Shown here: in pieces, positions 8,387 to 18,263 of the stretch
Layout of the letters: each line of letters opens with the position of its first letter
Numbering within the stretch: the first letter of the stretch is position 1
Source: Bacteroidia bacterium
Lineage (GTDB): Bacteria; Bacteroidota; Bacteroidia; Chitinophagales; Saprospiraceae
Length of the DNA: 37,522 nt
Direction of reading: 5' to 3'
NCBI GenBank assembly: GCA_030430845.1
Contig: JAUIKE010000076.1
Location: 1-37,522 of the forward strand
Program-made: the position numbers and the translations under genes
Notes under the pieces: generated by a model
The model's database searches: none
The model's input: the letters and a program-made list of their open reading frames with translations, nothing else
What the model was told of the DNA's origin: nothing

Positions 8387-11300
8387 TTATCTATAGATAT
8401 ACAAATACCCTTTCAACGGATCGATCAGACCGCCGAATTCAACAATGTAGAAATAGGTTCCCGCAGGCAGGTCTTCTCCATTGAAAGTACCTCGCCAGTT
8501 ATTTTGATAAGGCACCGGCGAGCGGTATACCTCATCTCCCCATTGGTTATAAATAAAGACCTGGCTATTAGGAAAACCGTTATTACCCAGCAGACATGGA
8601 ATGACAAAAGTATCATTGATCCCGTCATTATTAGGCGTGATAACATTGGGCGCTATGCATTCCGCATCATTCCCTACCTGTATTCGAACTGTTGCCTGAG
8701 AACAATCACAGGAGCCGCTGCAAAGCTCATAAACGAACTCGTCGATCCCTACAAAGTTCCCGCTGGGCTGATACATATAAATTCCAGTTGAGACTTCTTC
8801 AATAGTACCATTGGCCGGCGGGCTGATGATATTCACTTCCGGATTCTGGCCGACAGTATCATTCAATAAAACATTGATTTCAATTGCCTGATCGAAACCG
8901 GCGGAGGCTTCATCATCAATAGCTTCCGGATTCTGAATGTATTCGAGTACAACCGTATCTCTTGATTGATCGCCACAGAAGCCTTGATCCAATTCCCAGA
9001 TCAGGAAGTTCAGGCCTTCCTGAAGGTTTCTCACATTGGACATGGGATCAAATGGATCCAGGACCTGGATGCCTGAAGTGGAATCTACGAGACGCCAGCG
9101 ACCGGTACTGCCTTCAGAAGACATCTCTGCCATAAGCTGAGCCGTTCCGTCATCATTACAGATGACTTGATCGAAACCTGCAAAGCTGAAGGGATCACTT
9201 ACATTGACAAATATCTTGTCGGACGTGGTTCCGCAACCGCTTTGAATGTTCCAGGTAAATTCATATACGTTCCCAGGCTGCATGCCTCTTACCAGGGAGT
9301 TGGGATTCAGCGGATCAACGATCTCTACTCCTAATCGGCGCTGAACCTCCGGCTGTGTCCACCGACCGTTCATACCGGATGATTGGACGGCATTCAGAGT
9401 AGTCGTATTTTCGCCGCAAAGCCTTTGATCACCACCGGCCATAGCCACTTCGCCTTCTGCCACAGTAATTTTTACTTCATCAAAATCATAATTCATGCAG
9501 GCGCCGTTTGATAGGGTCCATCTCAGTGTATAGGTCTGACCTCCCAGCAATCCACTTACGGCAGAGTTGGGACTATTCGGATCAGTAAAGATCAAGCCAT
9601 CCGGCGAAGTGCCGTCCACCGACCAGGTACCTGTGCCCACGGAAGGGGGCTCTGCCATCAGTCGGACTGTCTCTCCCTGACAAACGGATCGATCTTCACC
9701 GGCAAATGCCTGGATAGAAGGAATCATGTTAAATTGTACCGTTCTGGGTAATGAGAAGTCGGACACACAAGTGCCGAGCTTAGATCTTACCTTGAATTCG
9801 TATGATTGATTGGAATAAGCTTCAAAGTCTGATAAGTTAAAAGTACGCCCGGGTGTTTCGACCCGACCACCAAATGGATCTTCCCATTCATAAGTAGCTC
9901 CAGGTGTACTGCCTGCACTGTCGACCATCAAGGTAAGCAGTCCTCCTTCCTCACTAATACAAACAGCATTGTCTCCGATAATGCGAGGCACGGCCGGCCC
10001 GCTGATCACACTTACAACCGTCACGGCCGGCTCAGATGAACAGCCGTCTTTAGTGATCGTCAAGCTATATGTACCTGAGTGTACACTCGAATCCGCGTCC
10101 GTAATGATTGGATTAGGCACGGTTGAGGATAGGCCTGGGCCTGACCAACTATAAGTAGCGCCCGGAATTACTGTCGACATCAGTGTAATCGTATTACCTT
10201 CACAGACCGGGCTGTTGCTGCTGATTTCTGCCTGAGGAGGTATGTTTAGACTCAAAGCAACCGAGCCTGATACTCTGCTATCACAACCATCAACCGTTAC
10301 AAAAACCGAATATTCTCCCTCGTCTACCTGACGAGCCGAATTGATAGTTAGCGAAGGCACCTGAGTGGTAATCATGCCGTTTGGCGTACTCCAGTTATAA
10401 GTCACCTCTCCTCCGGCAAAAGGATTTGTTTCCAGGGTGAAACGTTCTCCCAGACAGAGCGGAAGCGGCGTAAAGCTACTAAGGCTAGGGGTGTTCGGTG
10501 GTGCCGGCGGATCAGAAACATTTACCTGTGTGATTCGTGCTGCCGAGGCACAGCCGTTTTCGTTGGTTACTACCAGGCGATAACTGCCGTTATCAGCCTC
10601 CGTAGCCCGTGGAATAACGGCTACCGGATCCATACTCTGAAAGTCATTAGGTCCCGTCCATAAATATTCGTAATTGCCATCGAGGGGAAATACCGAGGCC
10701 GCTAGTTCAATATCGGTAGGGCCGTCAATACAATCCGGTCCATTATTGCTGATTGCCGTAATACGAGGACTGTCCACAACATTTATATCGACACTAGAGG
10801 TGTCGCTACAACCGGCCTCCGTAGTTACCCTCAATTGGAAGGCGCCTTCTCTTGCCAGGGTAATTCCTTCGATCACCGGGTTTTGTACACCCGAAGAATA
10901 TCCATTAGGCCCCGTCCACTGATAATTGGCATTAACCAGGTCAGGAGCACCAAATAGATTCAGGGTAGTTCCTTCACAAACCACCTCACTACTGACAGAT
11001 ATCTGTGCATCGGGGATATTATTCACACTCACAGCTACCGGGTCAGATGATTCGGACACACAGCCCGACCTCGAAACTACCAACCGCCAGTTTCCGCTGT
11101 AGCGGTTCTGGGCTTCATCAAATACTAAAGTTGGGTTCCCTCGAAATTCCGACCCGTCAGGTGCTATAAAAATGTAGCTGAGGGAAGGACTTTCATTATT
11201 TGGACTTAATCGAAGTTCCTCTCCTACACAAACCGGAGAGTTGGTAGAAAATTCGGGTTTATTGGGACTATCCAGTACAACGACTTCAATATTTTCTCGA

Positions 11301-14300
11301 GGAGAAGGACAGCCGTTTCTGAACACGACCAAGGAGTAACTACCTTGCGACTCCGGGCCTGCATCCGGGATTAGCGGATCCCTAACGTTCGACTGAAAAT
11401 TATTCGGTCCCGTCCACAAGTAACTGATCCCCTCTCCAAAGGCTTGTGAAGCCAGGCGTATGTCTTCTCCTTCACAAACCGTGATGAGTGTCCGTTCAGC
11501 CAAAGGCAACGGTACCTGACTCGTTCTTACACTGATCGGGGGAGAAGCTTTGGAAACGCAGCCGTCTACTTCTAGTTCGAGGTAGAATTGGTCGATGCCT
11601 GCATCATGTGGGCCCGGAAGTGTCAGTATTGAGTTGTCCGTTGTAGCTATGAGTTGTCCTGAGCCAGGAGTCCCGCGATACCAGCGATAATTAACCGTTG
11701 TTCCGGAAGGAGTAATCGATGATTGCAGTACGATGTCATCCGTTACACAAAGATCGGTTGTGCCGTTTATTTCAGGAGTTAAGGGCAGATCTTCGATCGC
11801 TACTTCGATAATACCGATAGAGCTACAGCCCGTGATACCTGTGATCCTGACGGTATAAGAACCGGCATTGTCTGAATCTACATTGGGAATGATTGGGTTT
11901 TCCAGGTTGGAGGAAAAACCGTTGGGGCCCGTCCATTCATAAGAAAAAACAATTCCTCCCTGCGCCGGCGGGGGATTAGAAAACAAAAATAGGGTGTCGC
12001 TACCGCAAAGCCCGGTATTCGCTGTTGGTTCAGGTTTGAGGGTTTCAACCCGTACGATGGTCGAACAGCTGGCTTCATTTCCAGAAGAATCTCTAACCAG
12101 TAAAGTGACCATCGGTGTAGCGCCGGAGGCCATACAGTCAAAGGTGTTAGGCGTCAGGATCATTTCGGCGATGCCACAATTATCCGTACTCCCTGCATCT
12201 ACACCATCCGCATTCACCGTCTGCATATCAAGGCCTGAAGGGTTTATGAATAGTGTAGTGGGCTGGCAAAGCGCTACAGGAGCCTGCTTGTCTTCTACGG
12301 TTACGGTAAAGGAGCATTCTCCAATATTGCCATTGACATCTTCAAGGTTATAAAAAACCTCTGTTTCTCCTACATTAAAATCATAACGCGGAATCATGGT
12401 GGGCATTTCCATGCTGGTTAGAGAGATGACGGTAGCTCCTTGAGTATAAAAATCTGGCTTAAGTTGGCCATAACGTAAGGTTGCGAACATATAAGACAAA
12501 CTATCTGTGTCACCATCCTCTCTAACAATACCGGGGTTGCAAGGGTTAATGCCGTCACCCTTGATACCGGGAGGAACGGTAATATCATTCACCTCTATTT
12601 CAAATCGAACCATGCCGTCTTCCGCCCAGGTATTGAAAGCATCTGCGGTGAAGTTCAGAACCAGCGAGCCCTCTACATTACAGTTAGCATCACTGAGGTT
12701 GGTTCTGCCCAGAAAACTTCCATTTTCATCAAAAATCCGGACAAAGGCGCCCACGTCATTGAAGTTTCCTTTGAAATTAAGCGTCAAATCAACTTCTCCG
12801 ATGGCGTTAGCCGATACTCCTTCAAAAATAAAGGTTTTATTATCCGCAATAAAATCATCGAGATTGGCATCCTTCGTAAAAGTAAAATATGCAGAGCTGG
12901 TATCAGCCGGTAGCGTCATTTCAAATTGTCCGATCACACTACAGTTATCTCTGGCTCCTAAAGGAAGCGGCAACAACAAGCTGGCGCTACAGGTATCCTG
13001 TGCAGCCTCCAGGGTAATGTCTGCCGGACAATCAATGATCGGTGTGATATTGTCAACTACATTTACCCAGTAAGAACAACTATCAACATTACCCACACAG
13101 TCATATACAAAATAACTGATCTGGTTCAGGCCTTGTTCCAGGCTGAGAGTGTCAGCTAAAGTATTCCCCATCATGACCATTTGGCCCTCGTTCAGGCGAT
13201 AGCCTACTGATATGCCTCCTGCTGTACGGGCGTCGATCGTCAGCATAGCCGATACTACTCCCGGCGGATCACACAAGGCATTAATGGCATCTCTTCCTCC
13301 TGCTTCCGGTATATTAGGATCCAGCAGGATGGATATTACCCCGTCTTGCCCCCAATTTCTGATCTGGTCTACACTCAGCTCAATCATCGTAAAGGAGGTA
13401 TTGCATTGTGCCGGGGTATTATTCGTTCGGCCTAAAAAGGTGCTGTCCTCTCCGTAAATAGAGAAAAACTCGGTTAATTGCTCTCCATCGATGCCTTTTA
13501 GGGCAATATTTAAGGTTCCCCCCGTCTGAATATTTAAGGGAAGTGGAATTTCGAGATTTAACAGGACCGGATCAACCGGTACATCCCCAGCCAGTCCCTG
13601 AGTAGTGTCAAATGTTAAAAATGCGGAATCTACCAGCAGGATCATATTACTACCCAAAAAACAGTTTTCCTCAATTACAGGCGGATATAAAACGTAACTG
13701 GCCAGGCAGTCCATCGAATCAGTTGGAATCATTAAAGTGTCCGTGGGGCATAGTACGATTTGAGGCGCTACCGTATCCAGCACCATGAAGGTCGCTGAGG
13801 TGGTATCTGCATTGTTACATTCATCCGTAACAATGAAATCAACACTAAGCTGGCGGTAAACCTGCGAAGAATCCATGGGATTACACTGCTGAGGAGGTAA
13901 TACGGTCAGTGTATCTCCACTCATTGATTCCCGAACACTCCATACCAGATCTTCGTTCCTTGAAAAATTATCTGCAGCCAAGGCTCCTCCAAAAGAAGCA
14001 GCCCAGCGGCTAAATAGACTATCAATCTCCACTTCTCCTTCACAATAAATAATCGTATCTCTGGCTGTATCAACAAAAGTTGGCGGGATCGTATCCCGAA
14101 CGATAATGGTCTGAGTCAGGGTGTCCGACCGGTTACCACAAACATCTTCCAGCGCCCAGGAGCGGATGATCGTTCGGTCACAAGGCTCTCCTAATTCTGT
14201 AATAGCATTTAAAATAGTATCTACCCGACCGGAGCAATTTTCCATAACATTGAAAAGATCTTGCTGCTGAAGGGCAATCAACGCATCCCGGTCGGCAATG

Positions 14301-15541
14301 ATGGTATCTCCGGGTACTTCAAAAGTAGGTGCGATGGTGTCTTTTATTACAATGGTTTGTACGGCCATTGTGGTACGGTTACAGCCGTCTGTAGCCGTAA
14401 TCGTGCGTGTAATAGTGTAGTCATTTACACAGGAGCTGTCGGATACGACCTCTGTAATGGTAATGGTCGGATTAGGATCACAAATGTCCACAATCTGAGG
14501 CTGAGGAAGGCTGGCTAATTCTTCCGAGCAAGTGATGAGGGTATCCTGAAAAGAAAGGATGATCTGCGGCGGGTCTTTTTTGATGATGAATTGTTGCTGA
14601 ATACTGTCCTGGTTGCCGCAGGCGTCCCTGGCCAGCCACACTCGAATGATCTCTTCTTCGAAGGGGCAGCTGAGGTCCTTTTCTCTTTTCTCCTTGAAGG
14701 TAATGGACAAGGTATCGATTACCGTCGTATCAGGAAGCGTTGGATGATTCCTGCGCAAATAAGTAGTATCCACCCCAAAAACATTATTGGCTAAGGGAGG
14801 GATATCATCGAGGCAGGTTAGTTCAATAATGGTATCGGTCACTCCTATCACACTCGGAGGAATGGTGTCAAGAGTAGTCAGCCGGGCCGTCCAGTTGACT
14901 GAATTACCGCATTGATCTTCTACAATATAGGTAACAGACCTGCTTTCGCAGCGTCCCAGAAATGTACTAGCCGGAGTCATCGTAGCAGTAGGGTCTTCGA
15001 TAGAACCGCAATTATCAGCCGTATTCAAAACCAACTGAAGTTTAAAGGTAGAGGCCCAGGTGTCAAACCGGTATTCTGGATGGAGTCTGCTGCGTGAAGG
15101 GATGGTGTCATCTACTTCTGCAATGCTAATGACCGGAGGCATAGTGTCTTTTACTATAATAACCTGCTCAAAAACGGTGGAAACCATATCTACTGCATCC
15201 ATAGCAGTCCAGGTCCTGGTGAGGGTGTCCCCCACACAAAGGTCCAGGCTGGCGGTGTCCTTATCAATAAGCGGTTCGATCATTTTTGGAAAAGAAGGAT
15301 CATTGTCGTCAGTAGCTTCCAGCTTCAAATTAAAGATAAAACCGTCGAGACAGGTCAGAAACAATGTGTCTTCTGAAGGAGGGTTGGTAAAAGCAGGCGG
15401 TTCAGCCTCTTTTATGATATTGCCAGACTCCTTAGCCGGGGCGTTTTTAGTGAAACCATATGCGAATTGTACATGTCCCGTCAGGAAGACTATCAGCCCC
15501 GCATATAATAAAATGGTATGGTAATGTGTATATCTTCTCAT
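8387..15541 (-). CDS. Giant secreted Ig/HYR-repeat adhesin with type IX type B C-terminal domain
   Basis: A 2384-residue protein with a signal peptide (about 1-29). The first ~1000 residues hold HYR-like repeats, each starting with a D-x-x-x-P element (DTMPPVIS, DTIPPSVIG, DTIAPTFEVPGD, DNITPIIDCPADI, DKQAPVALC). Residues ~1150-1950 hold Ig/PKD-like repeats with a GPNGF/GPNNF...NAGSYTVRI pattern. Three units with AGEDRSVCQGET / AGGDQRLCGENT / AGFDQVICNDDG follow, then a cadherin/VCBS-like unit (VLLNDTV...GIDEFVYELC). The last ~90 residues are a type B sorting domain (APNVITPNNDGINDTF, NQWGDEVYRS, LPAGTYFYIVEF, KGYLYIYR). The paired cysteines imply disulfides outside the cell. The likely role is adhesion or gliding, exported by T9SS and held by the PorP/SprF protein encoded next. 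Confidence 0.92.
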   Translation of the reverse strand: MRRYTHYHTILLYAGLIVFLTGHVQFAYGFTKNAPAKESGNIIKEAEPPAFTNPPSEDTLFLTCLDGFIFNLKLEATDDNDPSFPKMIEPLIDKDTASLDLCVGDTLTRTWTAMDAVDMVSTVFEQVIIVKDTMPPVISIAEVDDTIPSRSRLHPEYRFDTWASTFKLQLVLNTADNCGSIEDPTATMTPASTFLGRCESRSVTYIVEDQCGNSVNWTARLTTLDTIPPSVIGVTDTIIELTCLDDIPPLANNVFGVDTTYLRRNHPTLPDTTVIDTLSITFKEKREKDLSCPFEEEIIRVWLARDACGNQDSIQQQFIIKKDPPQIILSFQDTLITCSEELASLPQPQIVDICDPNPTITITEVVSDSSCVNDYTITRTITATDGCNRTTMAVQTIVIKDTIAPTFEVPGDTIIADRDALIALQQQDLFNVMENCSGRVDTILNAITELGEPCDRTIIRSWALEDVCGNRSDTLTQTIIVRDTIPPTFVDTARDTIIYCEGEVEIDSLFSRWAASFGGALAADNFSRNEDLVWSVRESMSGDTLTVLPPQQCNPMDSSQVYRQLSVDFIVTDECNNADTTSATFMVLDTVAPQIVLCPTDTLMIPTDSMDCLASYVLYPPVIEENCFLGSNMILLVDSAFLTFDTTQGLAGDVPVDPVLLNLEIPLPLNIQTGGTLNIALKGIDGEQLTEFFSIYGEDSTFLGRTNNTPAQCNTSFTMIELSVDQIRNWGQDGVISILLDPNIPEAGGRDAINALCDPPGVVSAMLTIDARTAGGISVGYRLNEGQMVMMGNTLADTLSLEQGLNQISYFVYDCVGNVDSCSYWVNVVDNITPIIDCPADITLEAAQDTCSASLLLPLPLGARDNCSVIGQFEMTLPADTSSAYFTFTKDANLDDFIADNKTFIFEGVSANAIGEVDLTLNFKGNFNDVGAFVRIFDENGSFLGRTNLSDANCNVEGSLVLNFTADAFNTWAEDGMVRFEIEVNDITVPPGIKGDGINPCNPGIVREDGDTDSLSYMFATLRYGQLKPDFYTQGATVISLTSMEMPTMIPRYDFNVGETEVFYNLEDVNGNIGECSFTVTVEDKQAPVALCQPTTLFINPSGLDMQTVNADGVDAGSTDNCGIAEMILTPNTFDCMASGATPMVTLLVRDSSGNEASCSTIVRVETLKPEPTANTGLCGSDTLFLFSNPPPAQGGIVFSYEWTGPNGFSSNLENPIIPNVDSDNAGSYTVRITGITGCSSIGIIEVAIEDLPLTPEINGTTDLCVTDDIVLQSSITPSGTTVNYRWYRGTPGSGQLIATTDNSILTLPGPHDAGIDQFYLELEVDGCVSKASPPISVRTSQVPLPLAERTLITVCEGEDIRLASQAFGEGISYLWTGPNNFQSNVRDPLIPDAGPESQGSYSLVVFRNGCPSPRENIEVVVLDSPNKPEFSTNSPVCVGEELRLSPNNESPSLSYIFIAPDGSEFRGNPTLVFDEAQNRYSGNWRLVVSRSGCVSESSDPVAVSVNNIPDAQISVSSEVVCEGTTLNLFGAPDLVNANYQWTGPNGYSSGVQNPVIEGITLAREGAFQLRVTTEAGCSDTSSVDINVVDSPRITAISNNGPDCIDGPTDIELAASVFPLDGNYEYLWTGPNDFQSMDPVAVIPRATEADNGSYRLVVTNENGCASAARITQVNVSDPPAPPNTPSLSSFTPLPLCLGERFTLETNPFAGGEVTYNWSTPNGMITTQVPSLTINSARQVDEGEYSVFVTVDGCDSRVSGSVALSLNIPPQAEISSNSPVCEGNTITLMSTVIPGATYSWSGPGLSSTVPNPIITDADSSVHSGTYSLTITKDGCSSEPAVTVVSVISGPAVPRIIGDNAVCISEEGGLLTLMVDSAGSTPGATYEWEDPFGGRVETPGRTFNLSDFEAYSNQSYEFKVRSKLGTCVSDFSLPRTVQFNMIPSIQAFAGEDRSVCQGETVRLMAEPPSVGTGTWSVDGTSPDGLIFTDPNSPNSAVSGLLGGQTYTLRWTLSNGACMNYDFDEVKITVAEGEVAMAGGDQRLCGENTTTLNAVQSSGMNGRWTQPEVQRRLGVEIVDPLNPNSLVRGMQPGNVYEFTWNIQSGCGTTSDKIFVNVSDPFSFAGFDQVICNDDGTAQLMAEMSSEGSTGRWRLVDSTSGIQVLDPFDPMSNVRNLQEGLNFLIWELDQGFCGDQSRDTVVLEYIQNPEAIDDEASAGFDQAIEINVLLNDTVGQNPEVNIISPPANGTIEEVSTGIYMYQPSGNFVGIDEFVYELCSGSCDCSQATVRIQVGNDAECIAPNVITPNNDGINDTFVIPCLLGNNGFPNSQVFIYNQWGDEVYRSPVPYQNNWRGTFNGEDLPAGTYFYIVEFGGLIDPLKGYLYIYR

Positions 15542-15914
15542 GATACCTTTACCAGATTTGCTAGCGTGAATAAAAAATTGAGTCTATTAGAGGATTAGAT
15601 AGGGTAATGCCGTATTTTAGGAAAGGGAAATTATGGCGGCATAAAACACGGAAAGGCTTGCCGCGGGCAAGCATTAATTTTTTATTGTTCATGGGATACC
15701 GGTTTTTGGTTAAAAACAGTGTTAACACACATATATTTGGCTTGCAAAATATTAAAATATATAGATTAATGCTAAATAACAGGAATATTTTATGTAAATC
15801 CCCGGTCTTTTTCCATTAGACGTACAAAAAGTCTAAGAGTCATTTACAAGGCCAAAAAAGAGCATTTTAGGTCAATCCAATTCTAAAAATATCGGACTAC
15901 CTACTGATATTTTA
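15542..15914. other. 373-bp gene-free region upstream of the giant adhesin
   Basis: It must hold the promoter of the adhesin locus, but I cannot place a convincing minus-strand TTG/TAnnTTTG pair. A short hairpin (15656-15672, GCTTGCC/GGCAAGC with a 3-nt loop) is followed on the plus strand by a T-rich stretch. TATATTTG occurs on the plus strand at 15732-15739, but no plus-strand gene follows it. Confidence 0.5.
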
Positions 15915-16145
15915 CTATTCCTTTTCTGAATTTGTTTCATTTTCGTCCCCTTCCTCTTCTTCATTCGTTTTTTTATCTTGTAATTCCCGGAGTTTTTTGT
16001 CCTCTACATTTTCATCCAGAAACTCATTCAGCTTGTCTACATCCATGTTAGACGTGATTTCGCCAAACTCATTAATTTTAATATTAAAGCCTTTTAACTC
16101 TTCATGTACTTCAGGCTTACCTTTTTTATCTTTTTTCTTAGGCAT
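15915..16145 (-). CDS. Small charged conserved-looking protein
   Basis: A 76-residue protein with a lysine-rich start (MPKKKDKKGK), a central segment that looks folded (HEELKGFNIKINEFGEITSN) and a strongly acidic tail (NEEEEGDENETNSEKE). There is no signal peptide or membrane segment. It begins 51 nt after the gltX stop on the same strand, separated by the hairpin at 16160-16199, so it may be a reduced read-through product of gltX. Similar small proteins occur in Bacteroidota genomes as far as I recall, but I know no function. The clear start and the regular hydrophobic/charged pattern argue that it is a real gene. Confidence 0.7.
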   Translation of the reverse strand: MPKKKDKKGKPEVHEELKGFNIKINEFGEITSNMDVDKLNEFLDENVEDKKLRELQDKKTNEEEEGDENETNSEKE

Positions 16146-16159
16146 AGAAATGATTTTTA

Positions 16160-16199
16160 ATAGATAAAAAGGAAGGCGGAAGCCTTCCTTCTTATCTAT
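16160..16199 (-). terminator. Hairpin overlapping the gltX stop codon
   Basis: An 18-bp stem with one mismatch around GGAA (TTCC on the minus strand). The gltX stop codon (16196-16198) lies inside the arm. No U-tract follows on the minus strand, so it may attenuate or protect the 3' end rather than fully terminate before the small gene at 16145. Confidence 0.6.
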
Positions 16200-17734
16200 G
16201 AAGTTTTTATAGTATCAAAATCGGCATAAGCCTTGCCGAGCCTCCGATCCACTTCCTCAGAACCGAGTAATTCCATCATTTCGAATATGGAGGGGCCTTT
16301 GGTCGTGCCGGACAAGGCAATGCGCAGGATCGGCAATACATCACCGTACTTCATTTCATGATCAGCCATGAAAGCTTCTACCTCTTTTTTGATTGCGGCC
16401 TCCTGATAATCCGATAGCCCCTGAAGTCGCTGCCGGAGTTCGTCAAAAGCAGCGCGGAATTCAGGCTTCCATTTTTTGCGAAGCGTTTTTTCATCATACT
16501 CTTTTGCTTCTTCAAAAAAGTAGTAGCCGTTTTCCCAAAAATCAGGATAGAATACAACACGTTCCTTCATCATACCACAGAAACGTTCAAGGTATGCATC
16601 GCTTGGCTGATGACCCTTCGCCTCAATCAGAGGGCGAATGGTAGCGGCCAGCGTCTTGTTGTCGGTGGCCATAATGTATTGCTGGTTATACCATTTGGCT
16701 TTGTCGAAGTCGAATTTAGCTCCGGCCTTGCCGATCTTTTGCAAATCGAAAGCTTCTACGAGCTCTTCCAGACTGAAAATCTCTTGCTCTGTGCCGGGGT
16801 TCCAGCCTAAAAAGGCCAGGAAATTATCGACGGCCCGAGGGTCGAACCCAAATTCGCGAAAACCAGGAAAGCTGTCTTCCGGATTGTCGCCTTCCCAGTC
16901 AAGTGGGAACACGGGAATGCCTAATTTCGCGCCATCTCGCTTGCTGAGTTTGCCTTTACCACTCGGCTTCAGGATCAAAGGAAGGTGCGCAAACTGGGGC
17001 ATCTGTGCTTCCCAGCCGAGAGAGCGATACAGCAAAACGTGGTGGGCGGTACTCGACAACCATTCTTCTCCCCGAATCACATGTGAGATTTTCATCAGGT
17101 AATCATCCACGATGTTGGCCATGTGATAAGTCGGCATACCGTCCCCTTTTAACAATATTTTGTCGTCCAGCTCATTACTTTGAAAAGAGACTTCCCCGCG
17201 GACGATATCCTTAACGCTAACAATTTCATCACGAGGAACTTTCAGCCGGATGGTATAAGGCTCTCCGGACGACAGCCTGGCCTGTGTTTCTTCCTTGCTT
17301 AGGCTGAGACTGTTATTCATTTCCTCGCGAACACTGCCGTCGTATTTGAAGTTGTGATTGCCTTTTTCCTTTTCTGCTTCGCGACGGGCATCTAATTCTT
17401 CCGGCGTATCAAATGCATAATACGCATGGCCGCTTTCGATCAGTTGTAAGGTATATTTTTGATAAAGTTCTTTGCGTTCCGATTGACGATAGGGGCCGTA
17501 ATCCCCTCCGATCCCAGGGCCTTCGTCCGGTTGAAGGCCGCACCAGGCCAGGGCTTCCAGGATATAACTCTCTGCACCCGGCACATAGCGCGTTTGATCG
17601 GTATCTTCTATTCTAAGGATAAAAGTACCGCCATGTTTTTTTGCCAGCAGATAATTATACAGCGCCGTCCGTACTCCTCCAATATGTAGTGCTCCGGTTG
17701 GGCTGGGAGCAAATCTTACTCTAACATTTTCCAT
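16196..17734 (-). CDS. gltX: Glutamyl-tRNA synthetase
   Basis: A 512-residue class I aminoacyl-tRNA synthetase that charges tRNA-Glu with glutamate in the cytoplasm. The N-terminus gives RFAPSPTGALHIGG, holding the HIGH-type motif (HIGG, residues 17-20). The KMSKS-type motif is KLSKRDG near residue 265, and the family motif LRIEDTDQTR is intact. Length is normal for the bacterial enzyme. The helical C-terminal anticodon-binding region is complete and ends KAYADFDTIKTS. I cannot tell from the sequence alone whether it also charges tRNA-Gln. The start is fixed by the conserved MENVRVRFAPSPTG beginning. Confidence 0.97.
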   Translation of the reverse strand: MENVRVRFAPSPTGALHIGGVRTALYNYLLAKKHGGTFILRIEDTDQTRYVPGAESYILEALAWCGLQPDEGPGIGGDYGPYRQSERKELYQKYTLQLIESGHAYYAFDTPEELDARREAEKEKGNHNFKYDGSVREEMNNSLSLSKEETQARLSSGEPYTIRLKVPRDEIVSVKDIVRGEVSFQSNELDDKILLKGDGMPTYHMANIVDDYLMKISHVIRGEEWLSSTAHHVLLYRSLGWEAQMPQFAHLPLILKPSGKGKLSKRDGAKLGIPVFPLDWEGDNPEDSFPGFREFGFDPRAVDNFLAFLGWNPGTEQEIFSLEELVEAFDLQKIGKAGAKFDFDKAKWYNQQYIMATDNKTLAATIRPLIEAKGHQPSDAYLERFCGMMKERVVFYPDFWENGYYFFEEAKEYDEKTLRKKWKPEFRAAFDELRQRLQGLSDYQEAAIKKEVEAFMADHEMKYGDVLPILRIALSGTTKGPSIFEMMELLGSEEVDRRLGKAYADFDTIKTS

Positions 17735-18263
17735 TATAATTGACTAGGTTTTTTCAGCAATTAAACAAGGTTTTATAAACTATTTATCAGTAATGGGGTT
17801 TCACTTAAAAAAAAATGACCAATTTTCAAACTATTAGCAGCGAATTTTATATAAAAAACGTTGTAATAACTAAGAAACCCTCCGACTGTAGAATGGCCCA
17901 AAGTTAAGTAATTTCATACACCTTCTCATAGAAGTATGAGTGGTAAAGCACCAGGAACGACTAAATTGACAACAGCAAGCACAAAAGTGTGCACATTCAA
18001 TATTTACCCCATCATTTGACAATATTTTTACAGTAGACGACTTCTTGAAAAAAAACTGTTAAATGATAGCCGGTACACACAATAATTTTGTTCGTTCTGC
18101 TGTATACATAGCTAAGGAAAGGAACTATCCATTAACGAAACATGTTGATTTTCACGACCCTCCGTGGAATTTTTTTAAACACGCGTAATATTAAGAGTTG
18201 ATAGACATTTGTCCCGAAGTAAACAATTTTTTTTACCCATGAACTATCTAAATAATTGAACTT
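17735..18263. other. 529-bp divergent intergenic region
   Basis: It separates gltX (minus) from the deacetylase gene (plus) and should contain both promoters. TAATTTTG, a good -7 element, occurs on the plus strand at 18083-18090 but without a TTG at the proper distance. An inverted repeat with 11-nt arms (18011-18021 and 18057-18067, one G:T pair) encloses 35 nt. I see no tRNA or small gene. Confidence 0.5.

Noticed and set aside
8500..15500. Several long plus-strand reading frames opposite the giant adhesin
   Set aside because: They are antisense to a clear repeat protein, share no family resemblance and have no promoters.
15732..15739. Plus-strand TATATTTG with a TTG 23 nt upstream
   Set aside because: Spacing is too long and no plus-strand gene follows for 2.5 kb.
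15607..15819. 70-codon plus-strand reading frame in the adhesin upstream region
   Set aside because: Composition looks random and no homology or promoter is recognisable.
18011..18067. Inverted repeat with 11-nt arms 35 nt apart
   Set aside because: Imperfect and short in an AT-rich region; could be chance.
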